64,000 bases of DNA from the NCBI GenBank assembly GCA_024349245.1, contig JALDNG010000506.1:1-64000 (forward strand), in the 5' to 3' direction. A program made the translations under genes and the position numbers. Source of the stretch: Neodontobutis hainanensis. Taxonomy: Eukaryota > Chordata > Actinopteri > Gobiiformes > Odontobutidae. The first letter of the stretch is position 1, and the number at the start of each line of letters is the position of its first letter. Of the stretch, positions 48,701 through 60,701 are shown in pieces. A model generated the notes under the pieces. That model did no database searches, was not told the DNA's origin, and was given only the letters and a program-made list of their open reading frames with translations.

Positions 48701-50093
48701 AATGGAATGATGGAAAAATTTTAATTAAAATTTTGAAAATATTCTTAAAACAAAGATGGAAAAAATTCGATATGTAACACACGAAGGGAGGCTTAAAATT
48801 CTCTGCTTGATTGAATGTAATGGAAACAATGGAAGATTTAAGGAATCAGGATAAATAGTCTTTTTGAAATCCAAAAAATGATGCATTGTTGTAAAGTTAT
48901 AATAAATATTGATGAATGTATTTAATGGCATCTAAACCATTTTAACTTGATATTAAAAGAAGAAAGTGAAAACAATTGCAAAATAAAGAAAATAATTTTT
49001 CATAATATTTTGACTTAAACGAAGGTTAATATCTCTTCCTATCAACGATTCATAATTATCTTCACAAAAACATGAATTCGGTTAATGGAAAAATTTTAAA
49101 GAATCAAGTTAAAAATGTTTTCAAACCAAATACTGGTGCAACTATATCTTGATATATGTGATTTAATTCTAATTTAAAAAATACCGATTCTGGAAGATCC
49201 TAAAATTGAAAATTAATGATCTTTTTTTCATCTTGAAGGAATCTACGTTAATGAAAAATAATAAGCCCAGAAACTAAATATAATTACTTTTAATGCCTGC
49301 ACTATCATATAATGCACTTTTATTTCTGTTATTCAAAATAGGAAACTGAATATACATGATTAAAAAATCATTGAGATGAATCCATCGATTCAATAGTACT
49401 TTTTATTTGTTACGTTAATTCTAGTAAAATCAAAAACTTAAAATGTCGAAAGTTAGACCATATGTTTGTGAAAATATTTTATGAAATTAAAATCATAATA
49501 AGCTTGAATAAATGATGAATAAAATTCGTGAAATTTATCATAAAATAGATGAAAATCTTGATATTTATTTTCAAAGATATATTCTCGAAGTAACGGTGAT
49601 CTATTTTTGGTAAATTTTACAGGATAAGTCTTTTTAGTGTATTAAAAAAATCTCGAAAGATAGTTTTTGGTTTTCTATGTTGTGTAGATATCAATTATAG
49701 AATTACATGAAAATTTTTCAGATGGATACGGATTATAATATTTTTGCACTTTTGACGTTTTAGAGTTAAGATAGTATTCACTGATAAATGTGTTATGATA
49801 ATTGACTAAAATAGCTATTTTTAGTTAATGTAACCTATAAATATCCCGATATTTTAAATTTACAGATTCAATAATTTTATTTAATGAGACATAAAAATCC
49901 TGGTCGGTGTTAATTAAGTTATTTATCTATTATCGTCTTCAAACAGTGATGAATAAATGAAATACATATTGTAATTCCTCTTATTAATTCACATTTATCA
50001 TCTTTATAGAACAATATTGTTTGTAAGACTCAGATCATTCTAACCGGCTGAGATATTTTTCGAGAGAACCAAATTTATATATTTTCTCAATGT
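45712..50093. other. AT-rich region, one GC-richer patch
   Basis: No gene recognised. The patch 46740-47030 is GC-richer, with a small inverted repeat (ATTTGGTA ... TACCAAAT, 46944-46977), but has no frame that I can follow and no match to a structural RNA that I know. A dispersed repeat copy lies at about 47.7 kb. Confidence 0.4.
47695..47885 (+). repeat. dispersed repeat, copy 2
   Basis: Counterpart of 35770-35960. Here the corresponding frame is interrupted by stops, consistent with a dead mobile-element fragment. No end structure is visible. Confidence 0.35.
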
Positions 50094-50257
50094 ATGGACC
50101 TCCAAGGGGTGGTTCTACTTTTGATAGGCAGCTTTTGCAAGACTACTCCAGTTTCAACTATTGAATGGGTTAGAAAATTAAAATCTCTTATTCTGTACTC
50201 TTAGCCGAAAGTCCAAAATACCTACTCAGTCTTGAATCCTTGAAGATCATAAATTAA
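50094..50257 (+). CDS. possible small secreted protein, 46 aa, one 23-nt intron
   Basis: Exon 1 is 50094-50150 (MDLQGVVLLLIGSFCKTTP), the intron is 50151-50173 (GTTTCAAC...GGTTAG, 23 nt) and exon 2 is 50174-50257 (KIKISYSVLLAESPKYLL to TAA). The first exon is a typical signal peptide, and the splice keeps phase. AATAAA follows about 25 bp after the stop. GC is higher than in the flanks. A rival frame in exon 1 (MYGPPRGGSTFDRQLLQDYS) starts two bases upstream at 50092 and does not join well. Unrecognised; it may be the 5' part of a longer gene whose later exons I cannot see. Confidence 0.35.
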
Positions 50258-53200
50258 AAGTGGAACCATGTTAAAAATTAAGAATAAAGCACACGCGCCA
50301 TATTAAATACTATTTCCTCTCCTTGAAAAAGTCTGTTACTTCTTGATAATTATTAATCATAAACGATAAAAATCGGTGATAAAGACAAATACCATAAAAC
50401 AAAAGAGAGACAAAAATATAAAAGTTGGAAACATAGAATTTATCCATAAATTTTATAATGCGTTAAACCTATTTTGTTTTCTTAATTCTTTTAATAACTT
50501 CATTTTTGAACAATTTTCAAAAGTAATCACTTCACCTATTATATCTGCATATTTTATATTTATACCGTCGTAGTATACTGATGATATTTTACATTGAGTG
50601 TTACTATCATTTTGAGTTAAAGTCTTTTCTTACTTTAATCAATATGAAAGAAAAAATAAGATGTCATAAATATTTAAAGGCTGTTTTTATTGATATTTAA
50701 GAGAACAATTTAAAAGAACCATACCTAAATTTTTTAAGGGTCATTTTGATTTATATATTTTTGAATCAAGTGTTAATCAATTTTCTTCTTAAACGTTTAA
50801 GCATATTTAAATCACAAAAATCTCATCATGTAGTATTTCTATTTGCTTATTTGTTCAAGAAAAAAAATATAAAATACAACTCTTAAAGTAATATATTAAA
50901 TTCATGAAACTTATATCGATAAAAGTACCTCAAATAATCTTTTTATATCAGGAAATATCCTTTATACAAGGAAAGTGGTTTTTTTCAGGAAAGAGGCATT
51001 ATAAACTATCTGTTCCATTTATTAATTGAATTGATATAGTTTTTATAAACAGCTATTTTGACCAGATTTTATGTAAATAATATCCTTCTCAATCAAATGT
51101 AACGAAAAAGAAGTTACTGAAAATTAATATGTAAATGAATTCATTCATAGAACATATTTTTCTAATTTTCTCAAAAGTGATTAATTTATAAACGGATTTT
51201 TTCTGTTTACATAAAATAAACAGAGAAAGATCAAATACAGCTTTTTCCTCCAAACGAATTCTGAAAATTTAAAGTCCTTTAATAAAAGTCATATTATTCC
51301 TGTCTTGAATAAAAATGAGATACATTAAATTTTACACTTATTTAAACAAATAAAATGGAGTCTTAAACAAGGAAAAATTAAAATTTTAGCATTTACAAAC
51401 TAAATTTACTAAAATTACAAGTTAGGAAAAGCTGATGTTTTTCAATAATCTGGAGGTATATAAAAATGTAAGATTTATTTGAATCGAGAATTCATGTAAC
51501 ATCCAAGGTTGACAACAATTTAAATTATAAATGAATTATTGTTTTTATTTTTAAAATTTTTAAATATCTGTTAATTTATATCATTTTTAAAGGCCCAAAA
51601 ATGTTATAGATTAATTAAATAAAATAAATTCATTAAATTAAAACTTATTTGCTGTTTTAATTCTAATTTACTTAAAATTATCAAATTTCTCATTTCAACA
51701 CATAAGAAAGATTCAATGTGTAAAAGAAAATGGTTTCACCTTTTCAAAATTTAAAAAAATCAAAGTTTAATATTTTTAAGATAAGTATCGATGAAGAAAA
51801 ATTATTTATTGAGAAGAAGAGAAAATCTAACCGCTTTTTCGGAGTAAACCCATAGCTTAATAATACGATGAAGATAAAATATATAAATAAAATTTTTGAT
51901 TACCATAATGATTTATAAATGTGAAATCTCTTAAAATGTCAGGCGAGAAGAATATTAAATGCTATACCACATCAATAATTTTCACATTAAAATTGATAAA
52001 AGCATGTTTGACTTTTTAGAATTGTAAATGTAGCTTTAAATAAAATAACGATTTTCTTTACTTTTGTCTCTTCTTTCGCTGGCTCATAATATTTTAAAAT
52101 AAATAGTTTATTTGAAAACATTAGCACATGTGAAAATAACATGCTTCTGTCTGTTCTCGAATTAAATATAGTGTTTTAAAATGATTTTGAAATGACTCAT
52201 AAGGTTTTTTCTGCTTCAAAACCTACCCTAAATAAATTTTAAAAAATATCGCTTTGAAGAATAGCATTATATGATAGTTTTGATGATATTGTTCTTATTT
52301 AAAACCTAAAGGAATATAACACTCTATAAATTATAATTACCACACAATATAAATAATTGGTATGTTGTAGAAAATAGTTTAACATTTATGACTCATAACT
52401 AAAGCTGAACTCAACAAATTTTGTCAATTAAAAAATATGTCAGATTGAGATGAAATCAATCTTTTTGGGACAAAATGGATTGAAGTTTCATCCCAAAAAC
52501 GATAAAATAAACGCCAATTAGTCAAAATTTCTTGAGATGTCTAAAATGAATAATATGAATTGGTCGCTAAAAATTTTCGATTGAACACTTCATGGGAGAT
52601 AAAATCATGATATTGCACAAAAATGTGAATAAAAACTTCCAAATTTTTATATTCCTAAACAAACACGAGAATATCATATTTTCGATGGTATGCAAATTAT
52701 ATGAATCTTATGCTTTTTCAGACACGTTAATGAACATTAATGAACGTAGTTATAGTAGGACTTTAAAATTTGAGACAATCTTTGATGTAAAACTCCTCAT
52801 CAATAAAAAAAATAATCGAAATTATTTTAAATCTTAAAAAATTGTCGTGTCAAGAAATGGAAAATATATCGACGCATTTAATTTTCTACCTTTTTTAGAA
52901 ATTAATTATATTTTATAAGTATTGTCAATTTTTTCAGTCTAGAAGTAAAATTCAAACATTCTATGTACGTTAAAAGCTATTTTTCTCAAAAACCTATATT
53001 ATTTTTACTTAGCCATTGATAACGAAAATAAATAATTTTCAATGAAAAATTATTTTATTTTTATGCTATTTTTATTTTTAAGTTTGAAAAGAAAATGTCA
53101 AAAAATTTACACAAGGCGTAATAATTTGTCAGCTAATAACGTTGAGAATTAAAAATATAATAATTTTATCTTATAACACACAGTAAAAATAAGATTGTAA

Positions 53201-53539
53201 GTTCTGAAATTTAGTGCCTTAAACTTCAGAAATGATAAAAATTTTTCTAAATACGGTTCAAATAAATCGAAAATATTTTCAATGAAGCATTAAAATAAGT
53301 GAAATATAAAGAGTGCGGATAAATTAAATAAACCAAATCCAATTTTTATTTTTTAACTTTCAAATTGTATTTAAAAATCGATCTTTTAGAATCTATCTAA
53401 TAATATGTAAAATTTACGAATTATTATGTTTTATCGTCTCAATAATCGATAATTTAGCTCAAACATATATTGGAGGGGATATAGGTCAACAAGTTTCGTC
53501 GAAATCAGATTTCAGTTTTTCATTCAAATCATACTTAAA
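50258..53539. other. AT-rich region, nothing recognised
   Basis: About 20% GC by eye. Short open frames such as 50376-50573 and 52592-52837 have the lysine-asparagine-isoleucine-phenylalanine composition expected from random AT-rich sequence. Confidence 0.45.
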
Positions 53540-54997
53540 TCAAATTTTTGTCATTACAACTCCCACAGCATATCTGTATTCAAGACGACCACGAAAGTAT
53601 GAACTCACAATCACTTGTCCACAAGTAGAGCAAATATCGCGAACTTTTGAAAAATTCTCACTACAAATCTATTCTCCATATAAAAAGTTACTTTCGTATT
53701 TCTATCTATAAAACTATCAATGACATCGAAAACGATTATTCGAAAATCCTCTGGTGCATAGGATCTGCCCTTTGTTATATTATTATCTTTGATACAGATA
53801 TCAAATTTTGGTAAAAACTCACTAAAATCAGTCTTCATTTGTTAAATGTCATTTTCAGTAAATTTATCAAAATTTAAATCTCCTTTCCGGAATTTAACGC
53901 TAATTTTTTTAATCCTTCATAAACATCACGTAAGAAATCGTTCTCTTCTCTTTTCATTTGTTGTTTTCTAGCTTCACTGAACAAATTTTCTAAGAATTCA
54001 ACTTTTGATTCAACCGAATCTGGATCACATATCTAGGAATCAGAGTAATTGATCTTTTACCTCAATAACTGATAATGGTATTAAATCCTGTGTTTCAGAT
54101 TGCTTTGATGAATGTAACGTTTCTCCAGGGTTTCCTCTACTTTTAATGCTTACAGAAGGCCAAACTACACTGTCTAGCCGTGAAATTGTAGATGGTATCA
54201 TTAAATCTTGCTTTTCCTCCGACTTTCACATGGTGGCGAAAATTTTGTACGCTTTGAGATAGGTTCGACAGATATACGTTCACTCTTCAAATCTAATTCT
54301 GTACCACTCGTGGCCGATGGATTTCTAAGATGAATTTCTGGCGTTAAAACTTCTTCGTCCGCACCATTCAAATACACATCAAGTTCCGAATCATCAATAG
54401 GTCCAATGTCGTAAAACAATAGAAGTTGATGTTGTCTTTCAATAGGTGCTCTGCCGCCATTTTCTAAGTGATCACTATCAGGATTGTATGGTTCTATTTC
54501 ATCTATATTTTCAACCCCAGCAGCGCCAATAAATGCATAACTTGACACGGCCGCTTCAGGTGTTTTTGCCTCTGCATTAAAATTTGGAGCGCCATCAAAA
54601 GCTTTTTTTTGAATATCCCTCATCGGAATATAATGTTGCTCATTTCCACATTCTTGCCATGTGATTGATGAGCTTCAAGACTAGACAAAGGGCTCGAGTC
54701 TTCAGAAGAAAATATCTGAGAACCATATAAGCTTAGAGGATCGTCTTTTTCATAATTGTAGAAACTGCGTTCAACTGTGGAAATTGGTGAAGCGATTACG
54801 GTGGGTTTCGGATCAATATTTGAACTTTGCGAATGAAGTTGATCAGGTCTAAAATTATTAAAACATTCAGATTACTTGAACCTCGGAGAAAAGACCATAC
54901 GAATAAAAATCGCCAAATTGAAAATGAAAAATACCATTATAGACTAAGCAAACAACGATTATGAATAATTTAATTAATTGCTTTCGTTTTGAGACAT
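53540..54997 (-). pseudogene. broken paralogue B of the secreted CxxCG protein
   Basis: Pieces in order on the minus strand parallel paralogue A: a hydrophobic start (KLFIIVVCLVYNGIF, about 54973), an acidic-serine region (54848-54201, for example STVERSFYNYEKDDPLSLYG), a basic patch (SKRTKFSPPCESRRKSK), then after a 28-nt intron (54033-54060) ICDPDSVESKVEFLENLF with helical part, and after a 23-nt intron (53669-53691, GTAACT...GAATAG) ICSENFSKVRDICSTCG and SSYFRGRLEYRYAVG. Frame breaks lie in the A runs near 54990, 54640, 54215 and 53900 and in a T run near 54889, each one base, and one in-frame TAA interrupts the helical part (FTENDI, stop, QMKTDFSEF). The homopolymer breaks could be sequencing error, but the stop is not in a run. 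It is either a pseudogene or a badly called gene. Confidence 0.65.
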
Positions 54998-57389
54998 AAT
55001 CTTGAAAGAAGGATTTTACATATCATTACAATAATATAGCGATAAAAACATGATTTATATCTGACGTTCATTCAAACGGTTAAAATATGCCATCGAAATG
55101 TGAACAAACATAGATTTATACGAAAGCCATTTTTTTAAACTAGAATAATTGTTATAATATTTGGCAATATTAATCACTAAATGTATCTTTTAATCAAAAT
55201 AACAACAGAATATTTCAATACGTAACCAAAATTAATATATTATAGAAAGGATATACCCTTAATTATTAATTCAGTTTGTAGTAAAGTGCATAAACATCGT
55301 CCTTTGACAAATTATATTACGTAATTAGTAAATTTTATTAAAAATGACCGTTAGGAAGTCTGGGCGTTACCAGAGATTAAAAATGGGGAAGTTTTAGAAT
55401 ATGACGAAAAATCCAAAAAAATGTAATTTATAAGATCAGTTGTAGTATTGGGTAATTATAATTTATCTAATCTTCAAAGTATCTATTTATAACTTATGAA
55501 GAAGTAACTTTCGACGATTAATTGCCATTTTATTGTTCCTTTGACACTTATATTTGGTCTTATTTATCACCACCCATATTTACTGAGTTCAACCAGAGAA
55601 TTTTTTTATTTTGGTATAGCTGTTTCATGGACTGGTTTCATTCTATGCTTTTAATTATGAACAGTAACTATGAGCTAATAGTTTTAAGATTTTTAATAAG
55701 TTTAATACTCCATAGAATATTTAATAACATGCGCAGAATTAAAAAGTATGAAAATAGTTGTTGCAATTTACTTTATAATTTTGGTATAAAATTAACTTTT
55801 CTTTTACAATTATACCATGATCAATACATCAATTTATTAAATTCATGATTATATTGAAGTCTATCTTATAAAATAAACAGGTTAATATTTTCGCATTCTT
55901 GAGTATTTAATACGTTCATGCTAAATGTACGACCTCACTGATATATGTACTTAAGCCGATAGATTTGTTGGAACTTTCACTTTAGATCAAACGGACAGTT
56001 ATTTATATTTCCTTTAGCATCTTTAAAATATTAGGTGATTAATTTACACTTTTAAATAAGTAAATCATATCTCTATTAAACCGATGATTTGAATAAAGTA
56101 GATGACAAAAAATACAGACTGCTTCAGAAAAGAATTAAACGCTAGATATGAAATAAAAACTATTTATACTTATAATCCACTCAAGTATACCTTGATAATA
56201 AATCTTATTGATGCTTAACCCAGGTTTAAAATGCATCAGTTCTGTAATACTCATTGATTTTTATTTAGAAGAATGGAGATAAGTGAGATTCAAAACTGTA
56301 AAAAATTAAATAACAGAGTTGAAAAAACTAATATTTTATTTCTTATGCATATGTTATTATTTTTAAATTAAATAAAGATACTCAATTTATCCTACACGAA
56401 TAATTCTATGTTTATCTATAAAATAAACCAGATTTTCCAAAAATTTCTGATATTGAGTATTTTTTCAGTTTTTTTAATATGAGATGGAATCGATAAGGAT
56501 TCCTTTATTTAAAATAACTGTTCGCATTTTAATAAACTTTTTTTGATACAATATTGCATACTAAATTGATCTAATATTTTCTGAAAACTGGTTCTTCAAT
56601 TTTTAACGAATAAATCAATAGTAATTTTTATACTATTATCGATCGCTCAAACCTTAATACGAAGCAATCTAAGACAAAAATTAGTTTACAACTGATTAAA
56701 TTCTTACAAGATCAAATTAATATCCTTAATTTAATATGCTCATGGTTCGAAAAGTGTGACTCAGTAAACTATAAAATTGCTCACGTCATACAGGTTTGGG
56801 CACAATAATAAAGGTATTACATTTAACTTCTTAAGTCGCATTTAGGTAGGAACACGCTTTAAATATTTTCATAACTTTTATTTTATACGAAATGCTATAT
56901 ATTATATATTCATACTTAAAATATTTCTATTTATTTGTCCAATTTATGAAAAAAAGTATTGTTTGAGCTTAATGTGTTGAATGCGTTTTCATTTTCAAAG
57001 AAGTTTGAAATCGCCTCTCATAAATGAATAGTTTATATGACTACGGCGTAAGGGCGAGTCCATGCGCAACAAATTGATCAGAGATTTTACAGGTTTTAGA
57101 TTTTACTTGTCTTGACATTTTTTACCTTATAAAATATGCCTGTAATATACAAGCTCTTTAACATGGCATTAAAGACAATTTTCAAGAATAGAACTTAAAA
57201 GGTTTTATTTATGTTATCTTCTTCCCCTCTTTAATACTCGAAGATATCACTTTGTAAATTCAAGTTTAATTTTGGTAAATTCCTATGCTTGTTTGATCTT
57301 CTAAACTTGGTTTCATCATTTTGACGTTCTAATTCCTTGTAAGACGTACTTTGTATATTTTTTTCTTGTAAACAAGGCTTTAGTTATTT
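54998..57389. other. AT-rich region, no clear gene
   Basis: The longest frame, 55522-55848 plus, has no ATG at its head and encodes an extremely Phe/Leu/Ile/Asn-rich product; I treat it as chance or relic. Nothing else stands out. Confidence 0.4.
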
Positions 57390-57784
57390 GATGTTTTTAT
57401 GTTTTAGTTGTATGCCATCTAAATTAACCAATTTTCCCTGATCATTCAAATCCATTATTTATGATAGGAGAAAGTGGTCTGGTTTATATGACTATCTTGG
57501 CAATACAAGATTTTGTTTTTCTGTCACCCAATGACAAAAATTTTAGCACGGTTCAGTCTCTTTGTTAGATATGCTGATTTTTATGTCTTGTCAAGTGAGG
57601 TCCATATCTTAAGAGATCTGCTAACTAGAATTTTTGTAATCCAGTAGAGCTCGAATTTTGAAGTTGAACATTATTTCTTATTGGATTATTCTTTCATTGA
57701 ATGTATTCTGCTATGATATGTCAATTGAACCTGTTCTAATCTCTCACAGTATCTTTGAATTCCGTTGATTATTAATATCTTTTC

Positions 57785-57900
57785 TATATTGTTTGATGAA
57801 TTTGTTTTGTTCAACCGTTTGTGCGACTGTAGTTTGAGGTTAATTTAATATGGTTTACGGCGTTACATTTGCAAAAATATTTTGTCTTGTCTGAAGTTAA
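57785..57900 (-). pseudogene. Ty3/gypsy integrase fragment
   Basis: The frame reads LTSDKTKYFCKCNAVNHIKL and then TSNYSRTNG, stop, TKQIHQTI. This matches the catalytic-core signature of gypsy integrases, in which S-D-x-G-T-x-F is followed by a short spacer, H-x-x-T-x-x-Y-x-P-x-T-N-G and E-R. The second catalytic Asp position is retained as SD; the glutamate region (usually NGQxER) is broken by a stop. Confidence 0.65.
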
Positions 57901-58672
57901 CTGTGACCTCTTGTTTGTCTCAATTTTTAAAAGTAAGCCAAATCTTGAAATACTCGAACAAAGCTAATTAATCGACTTGTTATGCAAAATCTTTTTTGGA
58001 ATAAATCTCAACTCATTTATTATCACGTTTACAAAAAATAAACCACATTGAGTATTCTACTGGGTCATAAAGTTTAAATATAAGCGATACAAAGGTTTTC
58101 AGCTAAAAATTATGAAAAAATTCATTTTCTGTAAGCAGCGGTTATTTCAATTGAAAAACTTACTAACTTTTTACGAGATCGATTGTCACTTTTAATACCA
58201 GGCCATCTCATCTTTCGATTATGATTTCATGGCAACAATAAATTTTTAGGTACGATGAAAAATACTCAATGCAGCTGATGGTAAGCTCGAAGGAAGTATA
58301 ATTTCATTGTTATTAAATTATATATTTTATTTCTTGAAGATAGTAAAGTCTTTATTGAAAAATTGACGAAAATTATTTAATTGCTGCTGCTTTTTAGTCT
58401 GACCACTATTGACGTTTCTAAACATTTGAGAAATTTTTATATTTTTCGGTTGGCTCTTTAAGTAGCTTTTGAAAAAGTATCTTCTCGGAGTGTATTCTTT
58501 GATGATTCATATCATAATTTCAAAACCCTTTTCTTACTTTGTTTTTCCTGTTTCTATATTGAACAGTCTAAAGAGCTCATCCGCTGATAAATCTTCTTTT
58601 ACCTTTTTTGTTACGCATAAAGTTATCGTCGTTGATATAAGTCTCTATCTCCCACCTAGCTAACTACGTAAT

Positions 58673-58966
58673 TCAATTTCTATGACTTTGACCCAATATG
58701 AGGATATATAAAGATTCGTGATATGGTAATAATGTGAATTTTCTACCATAGAGGCAGGGACGAACTTTATGGACCATGTTTATAATGACCAACGTCTCTT
58801 TGTCAGTTGTGAAATATGTGTAGTTCGCGTTCGATATTTCATTTGTTGCATATTCGACTGGTTTATATACCCTTGCTGCACCTTTCGGTGATAGTATAGA
58901 TCCGATTACTTTATGATAGTCATCTGTTGTTAATATCAAAGTACTCCCAAGGAACCATTGCCGCAA
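58673..58966 (-). pseudogene. Ty3/gypsy RNase H domain fragment
   Basis: The frame contains LILTTDDYHKVIGSILSPKG, KPVEYATNEISNANYTYFTT and VHKVRPCLYGRKFTLLPYHE. This is the usual gypsy RNase H pattern: T-D-A-S, G-A-V-L-S-Q, P-V-A-Y-A-S-R, N-Y-S-x-x-E-K-E, F-R-x-Y-L-Y-G-R-x-F and T-D-H. The DEDD acid at the T-D-H step reads P-Y-H, so activity is lost. Downstream, in another frame, LARWEIETYINDD continues the connection region with stops. Confidence 0.75.
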
Positions 58967-59029
58967 AAAATGTTTATTTTATAATGTAGAGATGAGAGTT
59001 TCAATGATTGAAATTCTCACATTACCTGA

Positions 59030-59700
59030 TTACTGGTTTATACACGACGAAAGAGTTCCGAATTGGCCTAGAGATCCAAAATTAGGTTTTACCAAAAACG
59101 TATCATAAAAATTTCTAAAAAAGAAATCCAGACATTTTAAACTTATTCTTGCTAAAAATATTGATTGTCTGTCAATATTATCGTTGACTAAGTGGATCGA
59201 TTTCATATAGGGTGAATTTGATTTCTTGAATAAGATCTTCACGATAACTATTCAAAGTGAAGATGTGACAATAATGAGTTGTCTAATAAAATGACATAGA
59301 TTCTGTATGAAAGTTCTTGATTAATCTTGAATAATATGTAATTGACCACAAAATGAGTTTATTGAAATGAACGAAGTGGTTAATTGCATTTTATGAATTG
59401 CCGCAAGATTTTCTTGAAGTATATAAATTTATTTTTTTCGATTTTAAGACCTAAGCATTTTAAGCATGGTTCATAAAAAGTACCTTTTCTCCTTAATAAT
59501 TGTCTCAGAATATTTTAGTCGTCTAAATACTTGAAAATGATCAACGTTTTCTTTTCTGTGACCTGCACTCAAAATATATTCTAAGTACAATACAACACAG
59601 AAAAACACGGTGACAATTTCATTTGTGGTCGATTTGAATATTAATAGAGCTGACGATATATCAAATTGCAAACTAGTGTTTCGGTTTATTACCGTATGAC
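59030..59700 (-). pseudogene. Ty3/gypsy reverse transcriptase fragment
   Basis: Residues SALLIFKSTTNEIV, VVLYLEYILSAGHRKENVDH and FQVFRRLKYSETIIKEKRYF fit the palm of gypsy reverse transcriptase, where the catalytic motif is Y-x-D-D-I-L. Here it reads Y-L-E-Y-I-L, so the catalytic acids are lost. A further piece (LKCLDFFFRNFYDTFLV, 59030-59242) fits the connection after the palm (G-x-x-x-Y-Y-R-x-F-I-x-x-F). Confidence 0.65.
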
Positions 59701-60439
59701 GGATAATAAAAGTTAACCTATGGTCTCTCGATAAAACCTAAGCGCCAAGATAAGCTTCTAAAAGTGGATAACGTAAAATTCGAATGCGGCTCTATTTTAT
59801 CTGCAATTTCTTCAAATCTAAACATCTTATAATTTTTGAGCTTGTTATGTTCGTTTATAATAGTTTTAAAATTCCCACATATACTCACACTTGCATTCGG
59901 TTAAGGAGAATTTTCAATACAATTTACTCACGGAAAAATTTTTAACACATTTTATAGAACGCCTAAACTAATCGCTAAATTTACTTTTCAAATTCCTTGT
60001 TAATTTAAAATAGAACGTTTATTGGTTTACATATAAAAGATTTGGAAACATCAGAGATATTAGTCGAGGCTGGATGTTTAGTTATTCCTTTATTTTTTAA
60101 AGTAATGATTTATGCATGTTTTGATATTACTTTTTTAAATGGTTCTTCAAATGTTCTTATTCTTTTAACACATCTCACGTGATTCCGAACACTCGTATCA
60201 AGTTTTTCTGAATTTTTTTGTTCGGAAAAACTATAAATACCGTTGTAAATATAAGATTTCCATCTTCATACTCAACTACTACTACGGCATCAACAAAAGT
60301 TAGATTTCTATGATTCTAATATGTTTTTATCCATTGAAATTGATAATAAATTCAGGAACCTAATTTCTCTCCAGGTATTTTTATTTACACAAGACTATGT
60401 TTCACCAAAGTCAAAATCCATATTTAAGTTTATTCAATA

Positions 60440-60490
60440 CAGTGGACCCCAGATATTCGTCCGCCTCTCTACTCGTACAAATCTTTATTC
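60440..60490 (+). repeat. Tigger left terminal inverted repeat
   Basis: Starts CAGTGGACCCC and contains TATTCGT and CTCGTACAAATC, which reappear in inverse at the right end. Confidence 0.8.
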
Positions 60491-60701
60491 GTACAACTTT
60501 TTCAAGTAAAGTTTAACTCGGCATTCGTACGCTTTTTCGCGATTCGGACTGCGCGCACGCATTAACCATAGAGTGAAACTTTGCACCGCCGACCATATCT
60601 TATCGTAATGGCGCTTCCTGTTTAATTGAAACTTTCTTGGTCTTGTTGTACTTATAAGTACTTCGGATATTTTATTTTTTAAAAATAATATTAGTGCTGC
60701 T

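Larger units (their letters stand above)
57390..59760 (-). mobile_element. decayed Ty3/gypsy retrotransposon pol region
   Basis: Three blocks in the order reverse transcriptase, RNase H, integrase lie on the minus strand, as in Ty3/gypsy pol. All are interrupted by stops and frame changes. I could not identify LTRs, a primer-binding site or gag. The length between RT and integrase is compatible with a full pol. It is a dead element and not evidence of an infectious virus. Confidence 0.75.

Noticed and set aside
55522..55848. 108-codon plus frame
   Set aside because: No ATG at its head, composition dominated by Phe/Leu/Ile/Asn as in random AT-rich DNA, and no domain.
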